Shown here in pieces: positions 1 to 9,450 of a stretch of DNA of 64,000 nt. Below the pieces are notes generated by a model. It was not told the origin of the DNA. It did no database searches and saw only the letters and a program-made list of their open reading frames with translations. Each line of letters begins with the position of its first letter. Position 1 is the first letter of the stretch. The stretch lies in contig CP126202.1 of the NCBI GenBank assembly GCA_030272155.1, positions 1,860,001-1,924,000 on the forward strand, in the 5' to 3' direction. The position numbers and the translations under genes were made by a program. This stretch comes from Tetradesmus obliquus. Taxonomy: Eukaryota > Chlorophyta > Chlorophyceae > Sphaeropleales > Scenedesmaceae.

Positions 1-1
1 A

Positions 2-2293
2 GCAGCAACAGATGGTGGAGGTGCAGCAGCACCCAGCCAAAAAGCAGAGCTAAAGCTATGGCTAGACGAGTCAGCTGCTATAACAGATATCGGCTGTGAG
101 ATGCAGTACGTGGCTCAGCTGGAGCTGGCTGGATCAAAAATAACAACGCATGTGCCGCTGGCAGTGCTGGCGCGGCAGCACAAGCAAGTGCTGTGGCTGC
201 AGTTTTTCCTGGAGGCGAGTTATGCTACAACCTTCTACATCTTCACCGGGTGAGTCGCAGCATTAGCTTCGTCAGTTTCCAGCGTGATAGCGTTTGTTGC
301 ATCGACGGTGCGGCACACAACAACTGTTAGCTGCAATGCTGTAGCAGTGTCACTGCTGCAGCGTGGCGTGTGACGTTGAGTTGGAGTGGAGTTGAGGTGG
401 AGTTTTTCCTGGAGTCCAGTTATGCTGCAACCTTCTACATCTTCACTGGGTGAGTTGAGACGTCGATTGAGACGTCCGTGGTAGGCTGCTGCAGCATGCA
501 CACAGTAGAAATGCACGATTGTGTCAAGTCCTGCGGCGACTTTCTACGTCTTCACTGCTTCTGCTGCTTTGATGTCTTCAACACGCAGCTGGCTGCCCTC
601 CTACCTGCGAGCCACCACCAAGCTCCCGCCCCAATCCATCATGTGGGCCCTACTGGCCGGCGTGACCCCCTTCGCTCCTACAACGTCTGCCAGCTGCTCT
701 TGTACTTCCCAATGCTGCGAGCTACTTACTCACCCACGCTGGCCGCCGCCGCCGCTGCTGCTGCTGCTTTTCTGTTTTGCAGTTGGCTGCCCTCCTACCT
801 GCGCGCCACCACCAAGCTCCATCCGCAGTCCATCATGTGGGCCCTACTGGCAGGCATGGCCCTCTTCGCTCTTGAAACGTCTGCAAGTTGCTCTTCCTCT
901 TCTCACTGTTGCGATGTACCTATCCACACACCCTGGCCGCCGCCGCCGCCGCTGCTGCTACTGCTGCTTTGCTGAATGCAGTTGGCTGCCCTCCTACCTG
1001 TGAGCCACCACCAAGCTCCCGCCCCAATCCATCATGTGGGCCCTACTGGCCGGCATGGCCCTCTTCTCTCTTACAATGTCTATTAGTTGCTCATATCATC
1101 GTCCGCTGCTGCGGTGCACCTACTCATCTATGCTGGCCGCTGCTGCTGCTGCTGTTGTTGTTTTGCTGAATGCAGTTGGCTGCCCTCCTACCTGCGAGCC
1201 ACCACCAAGCTCCCTCCTCACTCCATCATGTGGGCCCTACTGGCAGGCATGGCCCTCTTTGCTGCAGCAGCACCCTACGGAGGCGTCTTAGTGGACAGGG
1301 GCCTCCCAAAAGTGTGGGCCCTGATGGGCCTGAGCCTTGGAGTGGTGGCAACAAGCATCCCAGTCATGTTTGCGCTGAACGCGGGCTCCTTTGTGTACCT
1401 GATGGTGCTGCTGCCGGCCATGCTGGGGGTAGCTGGAGTGATGGGAGGTGTGCTGAGCAGCATTGGGCCGCAGATGTACCCGGCGGCTGTGCGGGTAACC
1501 GGGTTCACTCTGGGTGAGTGCAGCGCAGGAATTCATTGCTTGTGCGGCAGTGCATTTGCTAAGTTTCCTTGTTTCGGTGTTTGTTGGGTACCTGATGGTG
1601 CTGCTGCCGGCCATGCTGGGGGTAGCTGGAGTGATGTGAGATGTCTTGAGCAGCATTGGGCCGCAGATGTACCCGGCGGCTGTCAGAGTCACTGGCTTCC
1701 CCTGGGTGAGTACGTGGCTGCCTGCCATGCACGCCTTGGCATTGTGCGCTCTTGTACAGTCTGTGTTACTTCTGCTCATTTACTCTGGGATGTTCCGTAC
1801 ATGCATTTTGCACCTGAGGGTGCTGCTGCTGTGCATGCTTGGGGTGGCTGGGGCCATGGGCGGCGTGCTGAACAACATCCTGAACTTTGCCGTTGCTGCT
1901 GCAGGCCACAGTCTTGCTATGTCAGCGTGGGGAGGCCTGTCCCCCTTCATGGTCTCAGCCATTGTGCTGCTGGTGCAGCCCTCCGCACTGGCAGCAGGCC
2001 TGCTGCTAGTCGTCACCGGCCTAGTGTCCTGGGCAGCAGCAGTGCCACTGATCAGTCTGATGCCCCACATGAATGCTCGAGGGGTGCGGCCCGCACCGCA
2101 GCAGCTGCTGGTGAACCCTTACAAGTACCTGGAGGGGTTGAAGGAGCGGCGACGGAAGAGGAGGGATGCGGGGGGCGGCACGGCTGCTGCTGCTGCTGCT
2201 GCTGCAGCAGTGACGGCGACGGCGGCAGCGGCAGCAGCAGTGGCTGCGGCAGGGCATGGTGTGGGGAGGCAGGAGGCATTTGAGGGACGCTAG
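2..2293 (+). CDS. MFS transporter, C-terminal part (gene continues left of the window)
   Basis: Exons 2-249, 1176-1513 and 1905-2293 join in phase (2, then 1) to give 324 residues ending at TAG 2291-2293. The protein shows the second half of a 12-helix MFS permease: a soluble loop, then helices beginning at FFLEASYATTFYIFTG and WLPSYLRATTKLPP, a loop of the G-x-L-x-D-R-G type (YGGVLVDRGLPKVW), and helices up to LVSWAAAVPLISLMPH. A cytoplasmic tail rich in Arg/Lys and poly-Ala follows. It aligns by eye with the C-terminal half of the gene at 4468-9225 (FLFEAWVSIGFWVISTWLPL), so both belong to the proline/betaine/metabolite:H+ symporter-like group. The substrate is unknown. Its introns contain copies of all its exon edges. 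The 5' half lies outside the window. Confidence 0.85.
401..449 (+). repeat. Copy of the first exon's 3' edge plus donor
   Basis: This repeats about 50 bases of 201-249 (reading FFLESSYAATFYIFTG) and is again followed by GTGAGT at 450. A weaker third trace lies near 530-556. It sits in the intron downstream of the parent exon and has no acceptor of its own. Confidence 0.8.
589..1264 (+). repeat. Four tandem copies of an acceptor plus exon start
   Basis: The start of the exon (WLPSYLRATTKL, then IMWALLAG) occurs at 589, 783, 982 and 1176, a period of 194-199 bp. Each copy is preceded by a CTG/CCG-rich tract and CAG. Only the last copy runs on into the rest of the exon (AAAPYGGVLVDRG). The first three diverge after about 100 bases and lack a donor at the homologous point. 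Confidence 0.9.
1588..1880 (+). repeat. Copies of the exon 1176-1513 donor half
   Basis: 1588-1704 repeats the stretch encoding YLMVLLPAMLGVAG to RVTGF and ends at a GGGTGAGT donor like the parent. A third, more diverged copy (LLCMLGVAGAMGGVLNNI) occupies about 1815-1880, just before the acceptor of the last exon. Confidence 0.8.
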
Positions 2294-4467
2294 GTGGCAG
2301 CAGCATCACGTATGTGTATGCTCTGGCGTGCTGGTGCTGCTGGATGTGCTGCAGCACTGCACTAATTGGAGACAGCAAGTGAAGAGATGCAGATACCCAT
2401 TGTGTGTTTGGCCTGAGGACGTATTCAAGAAACAGCGGCTTTCAGTTATAGGGGAAATGTGTTTGCAACTAGCATCTTATGCCAGGCAGCATCTGTCATA
2501 TCCAGATATCCAGCTAACACTACTTGAATCTTTATCTGCTCGACACCGAGCTTGAGACACGTGGGTACACCTTGTTACAGCTTGTTACTCATCATGGTGC
2601 ATTGACCAGCTACACGCCACATTGCACAACACACACAATACGACTTCAGCGTTGAAGCAGATAGCCATGGTGGTGGTCGCGGCGCTGCTGCTGCTGCTGC
2701 TGTTGCTGGCTTGCGGCCTGAGAGTAGTGCACTGCAGCAGCATAGGCTCTGGCTCTCAGTACTAAGCAAGCAGCACACCTGCTGCATACCTGATGGGCGG
2801 CAGGAAGTTTGATGCATGTTCAGCGGATGCTTTTGATCTGTGAAAAGGTGCAGGACTTGGCATTGTTCCTAGGCCAGCACTTTGCGTGCGGCATGTCAGG
2901 ATTGGTGATGACTGTTCAAGCTTTGTGCTGCTGTGCACTGCTGAAGAATGGGGAGGTCAAGAGCAACAAGGCATGCCACACGTTTTTTTTGAAAGATGGC
3001 AGGGATGGCCTGTTCAGCAAAGCGCTGCAAAGTGGGGAGGATCTTGGAGGGCTGGTCATCTTTGCAGGGGGGGGTTTCCATATGGGGCTGCTATTGTGCA
3101 GGGGCCTCAGGCTGCTGCACAGCCTGTTGCCGGGCAGCCTGGGTTGCTGCTTTACGTGCAGACGGTGTCTGAGATACCCATTGCCGCAGTCACTGCACAG
3201 CGGTGTGCAAGACCAGGGGCCAGCAGGGCCCTTGTGTCTTTGAGCCTGGGCGGTGGACGGCATGTGGTGCAAAGTTAGCATGAGTAGTGGCTGCCCAGCT
3301 GTTGTGTGGCCATGCTGCAGCTTCTATGTTGAGCTGTACCATTTTTGCATGACTGGCATGTCACATGCGGTAGTACCGCCGGCAGCTGTTGGCTGATTCT
3401 AATAGGCTATCACTGACGCTAAGTCAGCAACTGCACTGTGGATACAACACACATTTCTCAGTAGCATATGAGTGCATCAGCATCAGCACCAGCACCAGCA
3501 TCAGCATCAGCACTGCCATTGCTTACCATGTTGCCATTCAAGCCGTAACACGTTTCAACATTGATCATTGATGGTCACCGATGTGACCGATGTGACAACT
3601 GGCAGTGCTGCCCAACAGCGCAACACAACAAACCTGCGTCCTTGTCTGGAGCAAAGAGTGTACTGCCTTCCTCTTTGGTGCTCCAGGCAACAAAGAAGTA
3701 AATCCCTCAGCCACTGGCAGTTCAACTGGCTGAAGAAGTTCAACTCGAAGTGACTTCTGAGTCAAGTCTGAAGTTCTCAAACCATCTTCAACACTCCGCA
3801 GTGCCGTACAGCAGTGGATGCACTGGGCACCGAGCTTAGATCTGCCGAATTTGACATTCACTGAAACAGCCGGTGGCCAAAGGCTTGACATACGGCATGC
3901 ACAGCAGCGCTGTACATGCATGTGCACAGGGTCCTTGAACAGCAACCTTGCGTGCTGTGGTTACATTGGTCTTAGGGCCTAGAATGCTTCTGATTTCGCA
4001 GCATCCAAAGGAGCCCTCCCTCGACTGATCATCAGTGACAGCTGCCTGGGGCAACCAAGCCCTTGTGAGCACCGGCGCACACCGAGCCGCATGAATCCCC
4101 AGAAACAGTCAAAACACTTGAAGTAATAACAATCAGCTAAACCTCAGGACACCCTAGCTGTCACCCGAGTTTCCGTATGTGTGAACAGTGTGACTCGATT
4201 AGCTAACCTTGTCAGCTTTCTTTGATGATGCGGTGCCTTTTGTCATCTTAGTGTCAACGGTTTCCAAGCATGCCTTGCTCTGACGCCATCGGAGGATAAG
4301 GCGAATCAGTGTAGCAATCGCCACCCCTAAACGGGCCCAAACCGACTCCATCTCGCGGAAACACAGCTGAACACGCCCGAGCATTCAGGATTTTGATTTA
4401 CAAGAGCAAACCTACAAACCGTACCGGCTACATCACCCCGTGGTGCCTGTTCGCACTCTCCGCAAAC
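2294..4467. other. Intergenic, no supported gene
   Basis: This is about 2.2 kb between two same-strand MFS genes. It should hold the 3' UTR of the first and the promoter of the second. Short open frames exist (for example 2809-3243) but they have no recognisable domain, no splice context and mixed composition. A small CAG-type imperfect repeat lies at 3478-3515. Confidence 0.6.
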
Positions 4468-5498
4468 ATGGTAGAGCAAGCAGCAGGGAAGCAGTTGCAG
4501 CACGGGAGCCCACATGGCTACGGCGCAGAGCTCACCACAAGGCAGTTTGCGGTTCTGATCGTTGCTATCGCGCTCGGAACGCTGCTGGAATGTGAGTGTA
4601 GCAGATGCCCATGAGTCAGCACTGCTGCTCCTGCTTGCAGGAACAGCAGCAGCACCAGGCCGCTGCTAGCTAGCCAAACTGCATGAACTCCTTGAATAGA
4701 CATATGCAACAGCAAGCAGCTGGGTTGAGCACGAGCTCAGCAAGTGCATCGGGGCGCTTGTCCCTGTAGCATGGTAACTGCAGCAGCACTGTGGCGTCAC
4801 TGCTGGCAGTAACTGGAGCATGCACTCACAGGTGTCGTGCCTTTGTGCTGTTTGAGCTGCGTTACTAACAGATAACGCGCCTGCACTCAATAATTTCTGA
4901 AAATTGTTGCAGGGTATGACTTCTTTGCGTACAGCCAGCTGAATGCCTACCTGACAAAGGTCTTCTTCCCTGCGGGGGACCCCGCGGTGACGCAGCTGTC
5001 CTTCTGGGGCGTCTACGCAGTCGGCTTCATCTCACGGCCCGTGGGAGCTCTACTGTGAGAAAAACTGCAGCATTCTAGCAGCAGCAGCAGCAGCAGCTGT
5101 ATGGCAATCCCACAGCATGTAGGTGCTATGTGCAGCCGTTTCTTGCAGCAGCAACAGTAACTGCAAAGCGCGCCAGCAGCGCTGGCATTTGCAGCAGGTG
5201 GTTAACATCTGCATGGCATCTGCTTGGTGCTCTCACAAGTGGTTTGCAGCAGTAACCCATTGTTTAGAGCACTTCAGTGTCAGCAGACTGGCACTGGTGC
5301 CGCAGTACGACTTGCGGTGTAGCTGATGCTGCTTTCTGTTGCGCTGCTGCTGCCTCTGCTGCTACTGCTGCTGCTGCCGCTGCTGCTGCTGCTGCCGCAG
5401 GTTTGGCCACTTGGGTGACACCAGGGGCAGGCGGATCTGCCTGCTGGTCAGCGTCACGATGATGGCCATTCCTACAGTGCTCATTGGCTGACCCATGC

Positions 5499-5538
<40 letters not shown>

Positions 5539-5864
5539 TGTTGCTGCCACAGGTTTGGTCACCTAGGTGACACCAGGGGGCGGCGCATTTGCCTGCTGGT
5601 CAGCGTCACTATGATGGCCATCCCTACAGTGCTGATTGGCTGCCTGCCCACCTTTGCCCAGGCGGGCATTGCAGCACCTATCTTGCTGGCATTGCTGAGG
5701 GCCATACAAGGCCTGGCAATGGGAGGTGCGTGGTGGCACTGCTGCTGCTGCTGCTGCTGCATCAATCTAATCGTCAGCAGTCCTGGCGTAGTGCAGCAGG
5801 ATGCACTGAGATGCTGCTATGTTTGCATGGTATGTTGCGGAGATGAGCAATGATTAAAACGACG

Positions 5865-5921
<57 letters not shown>

Positions 5922-6076
5922 AGGCGAGTTTGGCTGCGCCATGGTGTACCTCCATGAGATCGCCCCTGCAAAGGCCAAAGGCCTTGTGGGCTCGATCGGC
6001 TTTGCATCAGCCATGGTGGGCTGCATGCTGGGGGTGCTGGTGGTGGTGATCGTGGAAGCTATCTTCAGCCCAGGTG

Positions 6077-6140
<64 letters not shown>

Positions 6141-7324
6141 GGTTGCACAGCCTGTGCTTGCTGGCATTGGGATGTGCCCACGCATTGAGGTCTCTGCATC
6201 TGCACTTTATAGGCTTGCATTACATGCACACACATGGTTTTGCCTTCGATTTCGACTCTTACACTGTCCGCTTTGCTGCTGGTGTTGTTTTGCTGCTGCC
6301 TGCCTGCCTGCTTGCCTGCATAATCAGCCCAGGTGCTCACCTTCGGCTCGCGGCTGCCCCTCCTGCTGTCCACACTTTCACCACCTGCTCCTGCTGCTGC
6401 TGCTGCTGCTGCTGCAGCCCAAATGCTCATCTTCGGCTGGCGGCTGCTCTTCCTGCTATCTATGATCAGCGCGTCAGCTGCCTTTGCACCACACATGCAC
6501 ATGCCAGAGCCCGAGGAGCTCAATGATGGCAACACGCATGCAGCACCACCTCAAAAGTATCTCTGCGTCAGCATCCACGTCTAACAAGGTCTGCTCTGCT
6601 GGTGTTGCTCGCTGCTGCCTGCCTGCCTGCCTGTGCGCTTGTACGCAGCCCAAATGCTGATCTTCGGCTGGCGGCTGCCCTTCCTGCTGTCCACACTTTC
6701 ACCACCTGCTCCTGCTGCTGCTGCTGCTGCTGCTTCTGCTGCCGCTGCTGCTGCTGCAGCCCAAATGCTCATCTTTGGCTGGCGGCTGCCCTTCCTGCTT
6801 TCCATCATCAGCGCATCAGCCGCCTTTGCCCTGCGAATGCACATGCCTGAACCGGAAGAGTTCACGAGGGAGCGGCAGCAAGTGATCCAGCACAACCTGC
6901 TGCGCATTGCTTCACAGCGCAGCTCATCGCTTATTTCAAGGAGCAGCAGCGCAGCCGGTGCAGCTGTTAGCGGAAATTCCCTAGGCTTAAAGACACTGGA
7001 TTCGCTGGCAGTTGCTAAGCATCGTAAGGAGAAGCAGGAACAAGGGAGTTTCAGTCCACAAGGCAGTGCCAGTTTTGGCAGCAGCGGTGCGCCGCTGCAC
7101 ACGTTAGGCAGCCTCTCAGAGGATGATGCGGATGCAGCAGCAGCAGCAACAGGGTCCCCTTTAGGCCTCAAGACGATCGACTCGCTGACAATCACCAGGT
7201 CGCAGCAGCAGCGTAAACAGCAGCAGCAGCAGCAGCAGCGTGGCGGGTTTAGTCCGCAAGGAAGTGCAAGCTTTGGCAGTGGTACAGCTCAAGTGCAGAG
7301 GCTTTGTAGCTTGTCAGAGAATGC

Positions 7325-7369
<45 letters not shown>

Positions 7370-8665
7370 GCCTGCAGATCAGTGTGCCAGCTCTGGAGGT
7401 AGGGATGTGAGTTTTGCGGATGAGGCAAAGTCCAAGTCACTAGGCCTGAAGGCAATTGATTCCATGATGGTCACCAGGCAGCGCCAGCAGCAGCTGCAGC
7501 AGCAGCAGGATGCAGATCAGTTTGCGGCTTCCGGTGGCGATGCCAGCATTGCAATCGAAGGCATTGCAGGCGTTCCTGAGAAGCAGGGCGAGTATGTGCC
7601 TGCGCTGCGTCTGCTGCGCAAGCACTGGGGCGGCGTGCTGCTACAGTTTCTCTTTGAGGCCTGGGTCAGCATCGGCTTCTGGGTCATCTCCACCTGGCTG
7701 CCGCTGCAGCTGCGCAAGGCCCCTGTGTTCATGCCCGAGAAGATCAGCCAGGCCATGCTCATTGTGAACCTCAGCGTGATGGGCGCAGTGCAGCTGGCGG
7801 CCGGCTGGGCCTCAGACAAGGGCATGCCGCGCGTGTGGAGCTGCTTCGCCGTGTTCACGGCTGCGGCGGGCATCAGCGTGCCGGTGTTCATCGGGTTTGC
7901 GCGGTGCGGCGTGGCGGGCTGCTGGCTGCTGCACCTGCTGCTGATGGTGCTCATGGGCTGGGTGCTGGGCGTGGTGCCAGGTGAGGAGGGTTGGGCGCCA
8001 CATGTGTGGAGGCTGCGGTGATAGGGTGTGGGTTGTCCATGTGGTTTAGGGTGGTCAGGGGTTTTAGAAGCTCATGGGCTGGGTGCTGGGCGTGGTGCCA
8101 GGTGAGGAGGGTTGGGCGCCACACATGTGGGGGATGGGGTTTAGGGTTTGCGATGTCCATGTGGTTTAGGGTGGTCAGTGTTTTGTGAGGCTCATGGGCT
8201 GGGTTTTGGGCGTGGTGCCAGGTGAGGAGGCTTAGTTGCCACATGTGTGGAGGCTGCGGTTTAGGGTTTGCGCTGTCCATGTGGTTTAGGGTGGTCAGGG
8301 GTTTCTTAGAGGCTCATGGGCTGGGTGCTGGGCGTGGTGCCAGGTGAGGAAGGTTCGGAGCCACACATGTGGGGGCTGCCGTTTAGGGTTTGCTTTGTCG
8401 ATGTGGTTTAGGGTGGTCAGGGGTTTTTAGAGGCTCATGGGCTGGGTGCTGGGCGTGGTGCCAGGTGAGGAGGCAGGGTGTGCACATGTGATGGTGCTGG
8501 GTGTAGGGTTTGCGTTGGGCAGATGTGTCAGGTTCATCTGGTGGTCACACTAGCTCATCCTCAGGCCAGGTTGCAGAAGCATCCAGCCCTGCTGAACCGA
8601 CCTTGCAGCTGCTGCGGTGCTTTTGGTGACTTGGCATCCAACTGTATCTGACTGATTGCTGCTGT

Positions 8666-8705
<40 letters not shown>

Positions 8706-9225
8706 TTTGTCACCCTTGCAGCCACCTGCAGCAGCATCTACCCGGCCACTGTGCGCAGCTCCGGCTTCAACCTGGCCCACAACATGGCCATGTCCTGGCT
8801 GGGTGAGTGCATGAAGTGATCAGTTGATTATGACAATGCACGCGTGGAAAATGCATGGTTTTTCTCCAAGCCTGGCCCACAACATGGCCATGTCATGGCT
8901 GGTTGAGTTGTCAGGGTCGGTGTGTAGCATATTGCAGCCACTACATGTGGTGTCAGCCTCACCATTCAATGGTGGCAACTTGTCACTGCTCTGGTGGCTG
9001 CGACAGGCTTGGCACATCACGTGATGCGTAATTTAACTGTCAACCGCTGGGTTCTGCTGTTGTGCTGCAGGTGGTGTCAGCCCGACCATCGTCACCGCTC
9101 TGGTGGCCGCCACAGGCAGCGCTGTGTTGGCTCCTGGCCTGCTGCTGGTCGTGGCTGCTGTGGTCAGCATGGTGGCAGCACTGGCTCTGCTGAAGTACGC
9201 CCCTGCAGCCAACAAGTCTTTTTAA
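4468..9225 (+). CDS. MFS transporter, metabolite:H+ symporter (ProP-like) type
   Basis: Seven exons, 4468-4591, 4913-5054, 5553-5725, 5924-6073, 6760-7980, 8722-8802 and 9071-9225, join in phase to 681 residues. Family marks are EWYDFFAYS in the first helix (residues 41-49), RPVGALLFGHLGDTRGRR in the loop after helix 2 (about 83-100), QGLAMGGEFG, and FGWRLPFLLS before the central loop. The family moves small osmolytes or organic acids with protons; the substrate here cannot be told. The central cytoplasmic loop is enlarged to about 240 residues. It contains poly-Gln and poly-Ala tracts and a motif of the form LGLK-x-x-DS repeated three times. Helices 7-12 follow in exons 5-7. The start is the ATG giving MVEQAAGKQ; no upstream exon was seen. 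TGTAA, the usual green-algal polyadenylation signal, lies at 9456-9460. Many introns contain exon-edge copies. Confidence 0.9.
5401..5489 (+). repeat. Decoy copy of exon 3 start
   Basis: A CTG tract and GCAG precede a copy of the first ~88 bases of exon 3 (FGHLGDTRGRRICLLVSV), which then reaches a TGA. The full exon, also preceded by a CTG tract and CAG, begins at 5553. The spacing is about 152 bp. Confidence 0.85.
5863..5923 (+). repeat. (CTG)n tract ending in CAG at the exon 4 acceptor
   Basis: About 20 CTG units run without interruption into CAG, and exon 4 begins at 5924. The tract occupies the place where a polypyrimidine tract is expected. Confidence 0.95.
6074..6136 (+). repeat. (CTG)n tract just after the exon 4 donor
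   Basis: About 19 CTG units follow the GTGAGG donor almost immediately, so this exon is bracketed by CTG tracts on both sides. Confidence 0.9.
6294..6866 (+). repeat. Nested duplication around the exon 5 start
   Basis: The exon start encoding MLIFGWRLPFLLS appears four times, near 6331, 6419, 6648 and 6760. The first and second pairs form a larger two-copy unit of about 310 bp (6294-6524 and 6604-6866). Each unit carries a CCTG-rich tract, an exon start, a CTG tract and a second exon start. Only the copy at 6760 opens into the full 1221-bp exon. Confidence 0.85.
7950..8540 (+). repeat. Five ~121-bp tandem units carrying exon end plus donor
   Basis: Units start at about 7950, 8071, 8191, 8313 and 8434. 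Each begins with the last ~31 bases of exon 5 (LMGWVLGVVPG), then GTGAGG, then about 85 bases of intron containing two TTTAGGG words. The first unit is the real exon end; the rest are intronic donor copies. The same intron in the inverted paralogue at 63640-63830 has only two units. Confidence 0.95.
8870..8902 (+). repeat. Copy of the exon 6 end
   Basis: This short copy of the LAHNMAMSWL-coding end of exon 6 lies 70 bases downstream of the parent. The donor is altered (GGTTGAG instead of GGTGAG). Confidence 0.8.
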
Positions 9226-9277
9226 TATTTTTTGTTGCCAATGGGGTGAAAAAATGGTGTTGTTCTGCACTGTGGGC

Positions 9278-9450
9278 AGCATGGCAGCAGCGCTGGCGCT
9301 GCTGAAGTACGCGCCTGCAAGCAACAACACTACTTGAGCGTTGTTTTGCCAATGGGGTGAGCAAAAGGTGCTGATCTGCAGTGTGGGTCAGCATGGCAGC
9401 AGCAGTGGCTCTGTTGAAGTACGCCCCTGCAGCTAACAAGTCTGCTTAAG
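9278..9450 (+). repeat. Two extra copies of the terminal coding segment
   Basis: About 60 bases encoding SMAAALALLKYAPA and the stop are repeated at 9278-9338 and 9389-9450, downstream of the actual stop at 9225. Each copy ends in its own stop codon and each differs slightly. Confidence 0.85.

Noticed and set aside
2809-3243. 144-codon frame between the two MFS genes
   Set aside because: It has no recognisable domain and overlapping frames on both strands are equally open. It is more likely 3' flank.
5774-6535. Several minus-strand frames of poly-Gln or poly-Ala around the MFS gene
   Set aside because: They are translations of intronic CTG tracts on the opposite strand, with no start, splice or domain support.
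8050-8420. Interstitial telomere (TTTAGGG words)
   Set aside because: TTTAGGG occurs about twice per 121-bp unit but never in tandem, so it is incidental to the unit sequence.
7950-8540. CRISPR-like regularly spaced repeats
   Set aside because: The repeats are whole ~121-bp tandem units with homologous spacers, contain a coding exon end and lie in an intron of a eukaryotic gene.
4468-9225. Recent bacterial gene transfer for the ProP-like transporter
   Set aside because: The family is bacterial-like, but the gene has six introns, host-type repeats and related copies nearby. Nothing marks a recent transfer.
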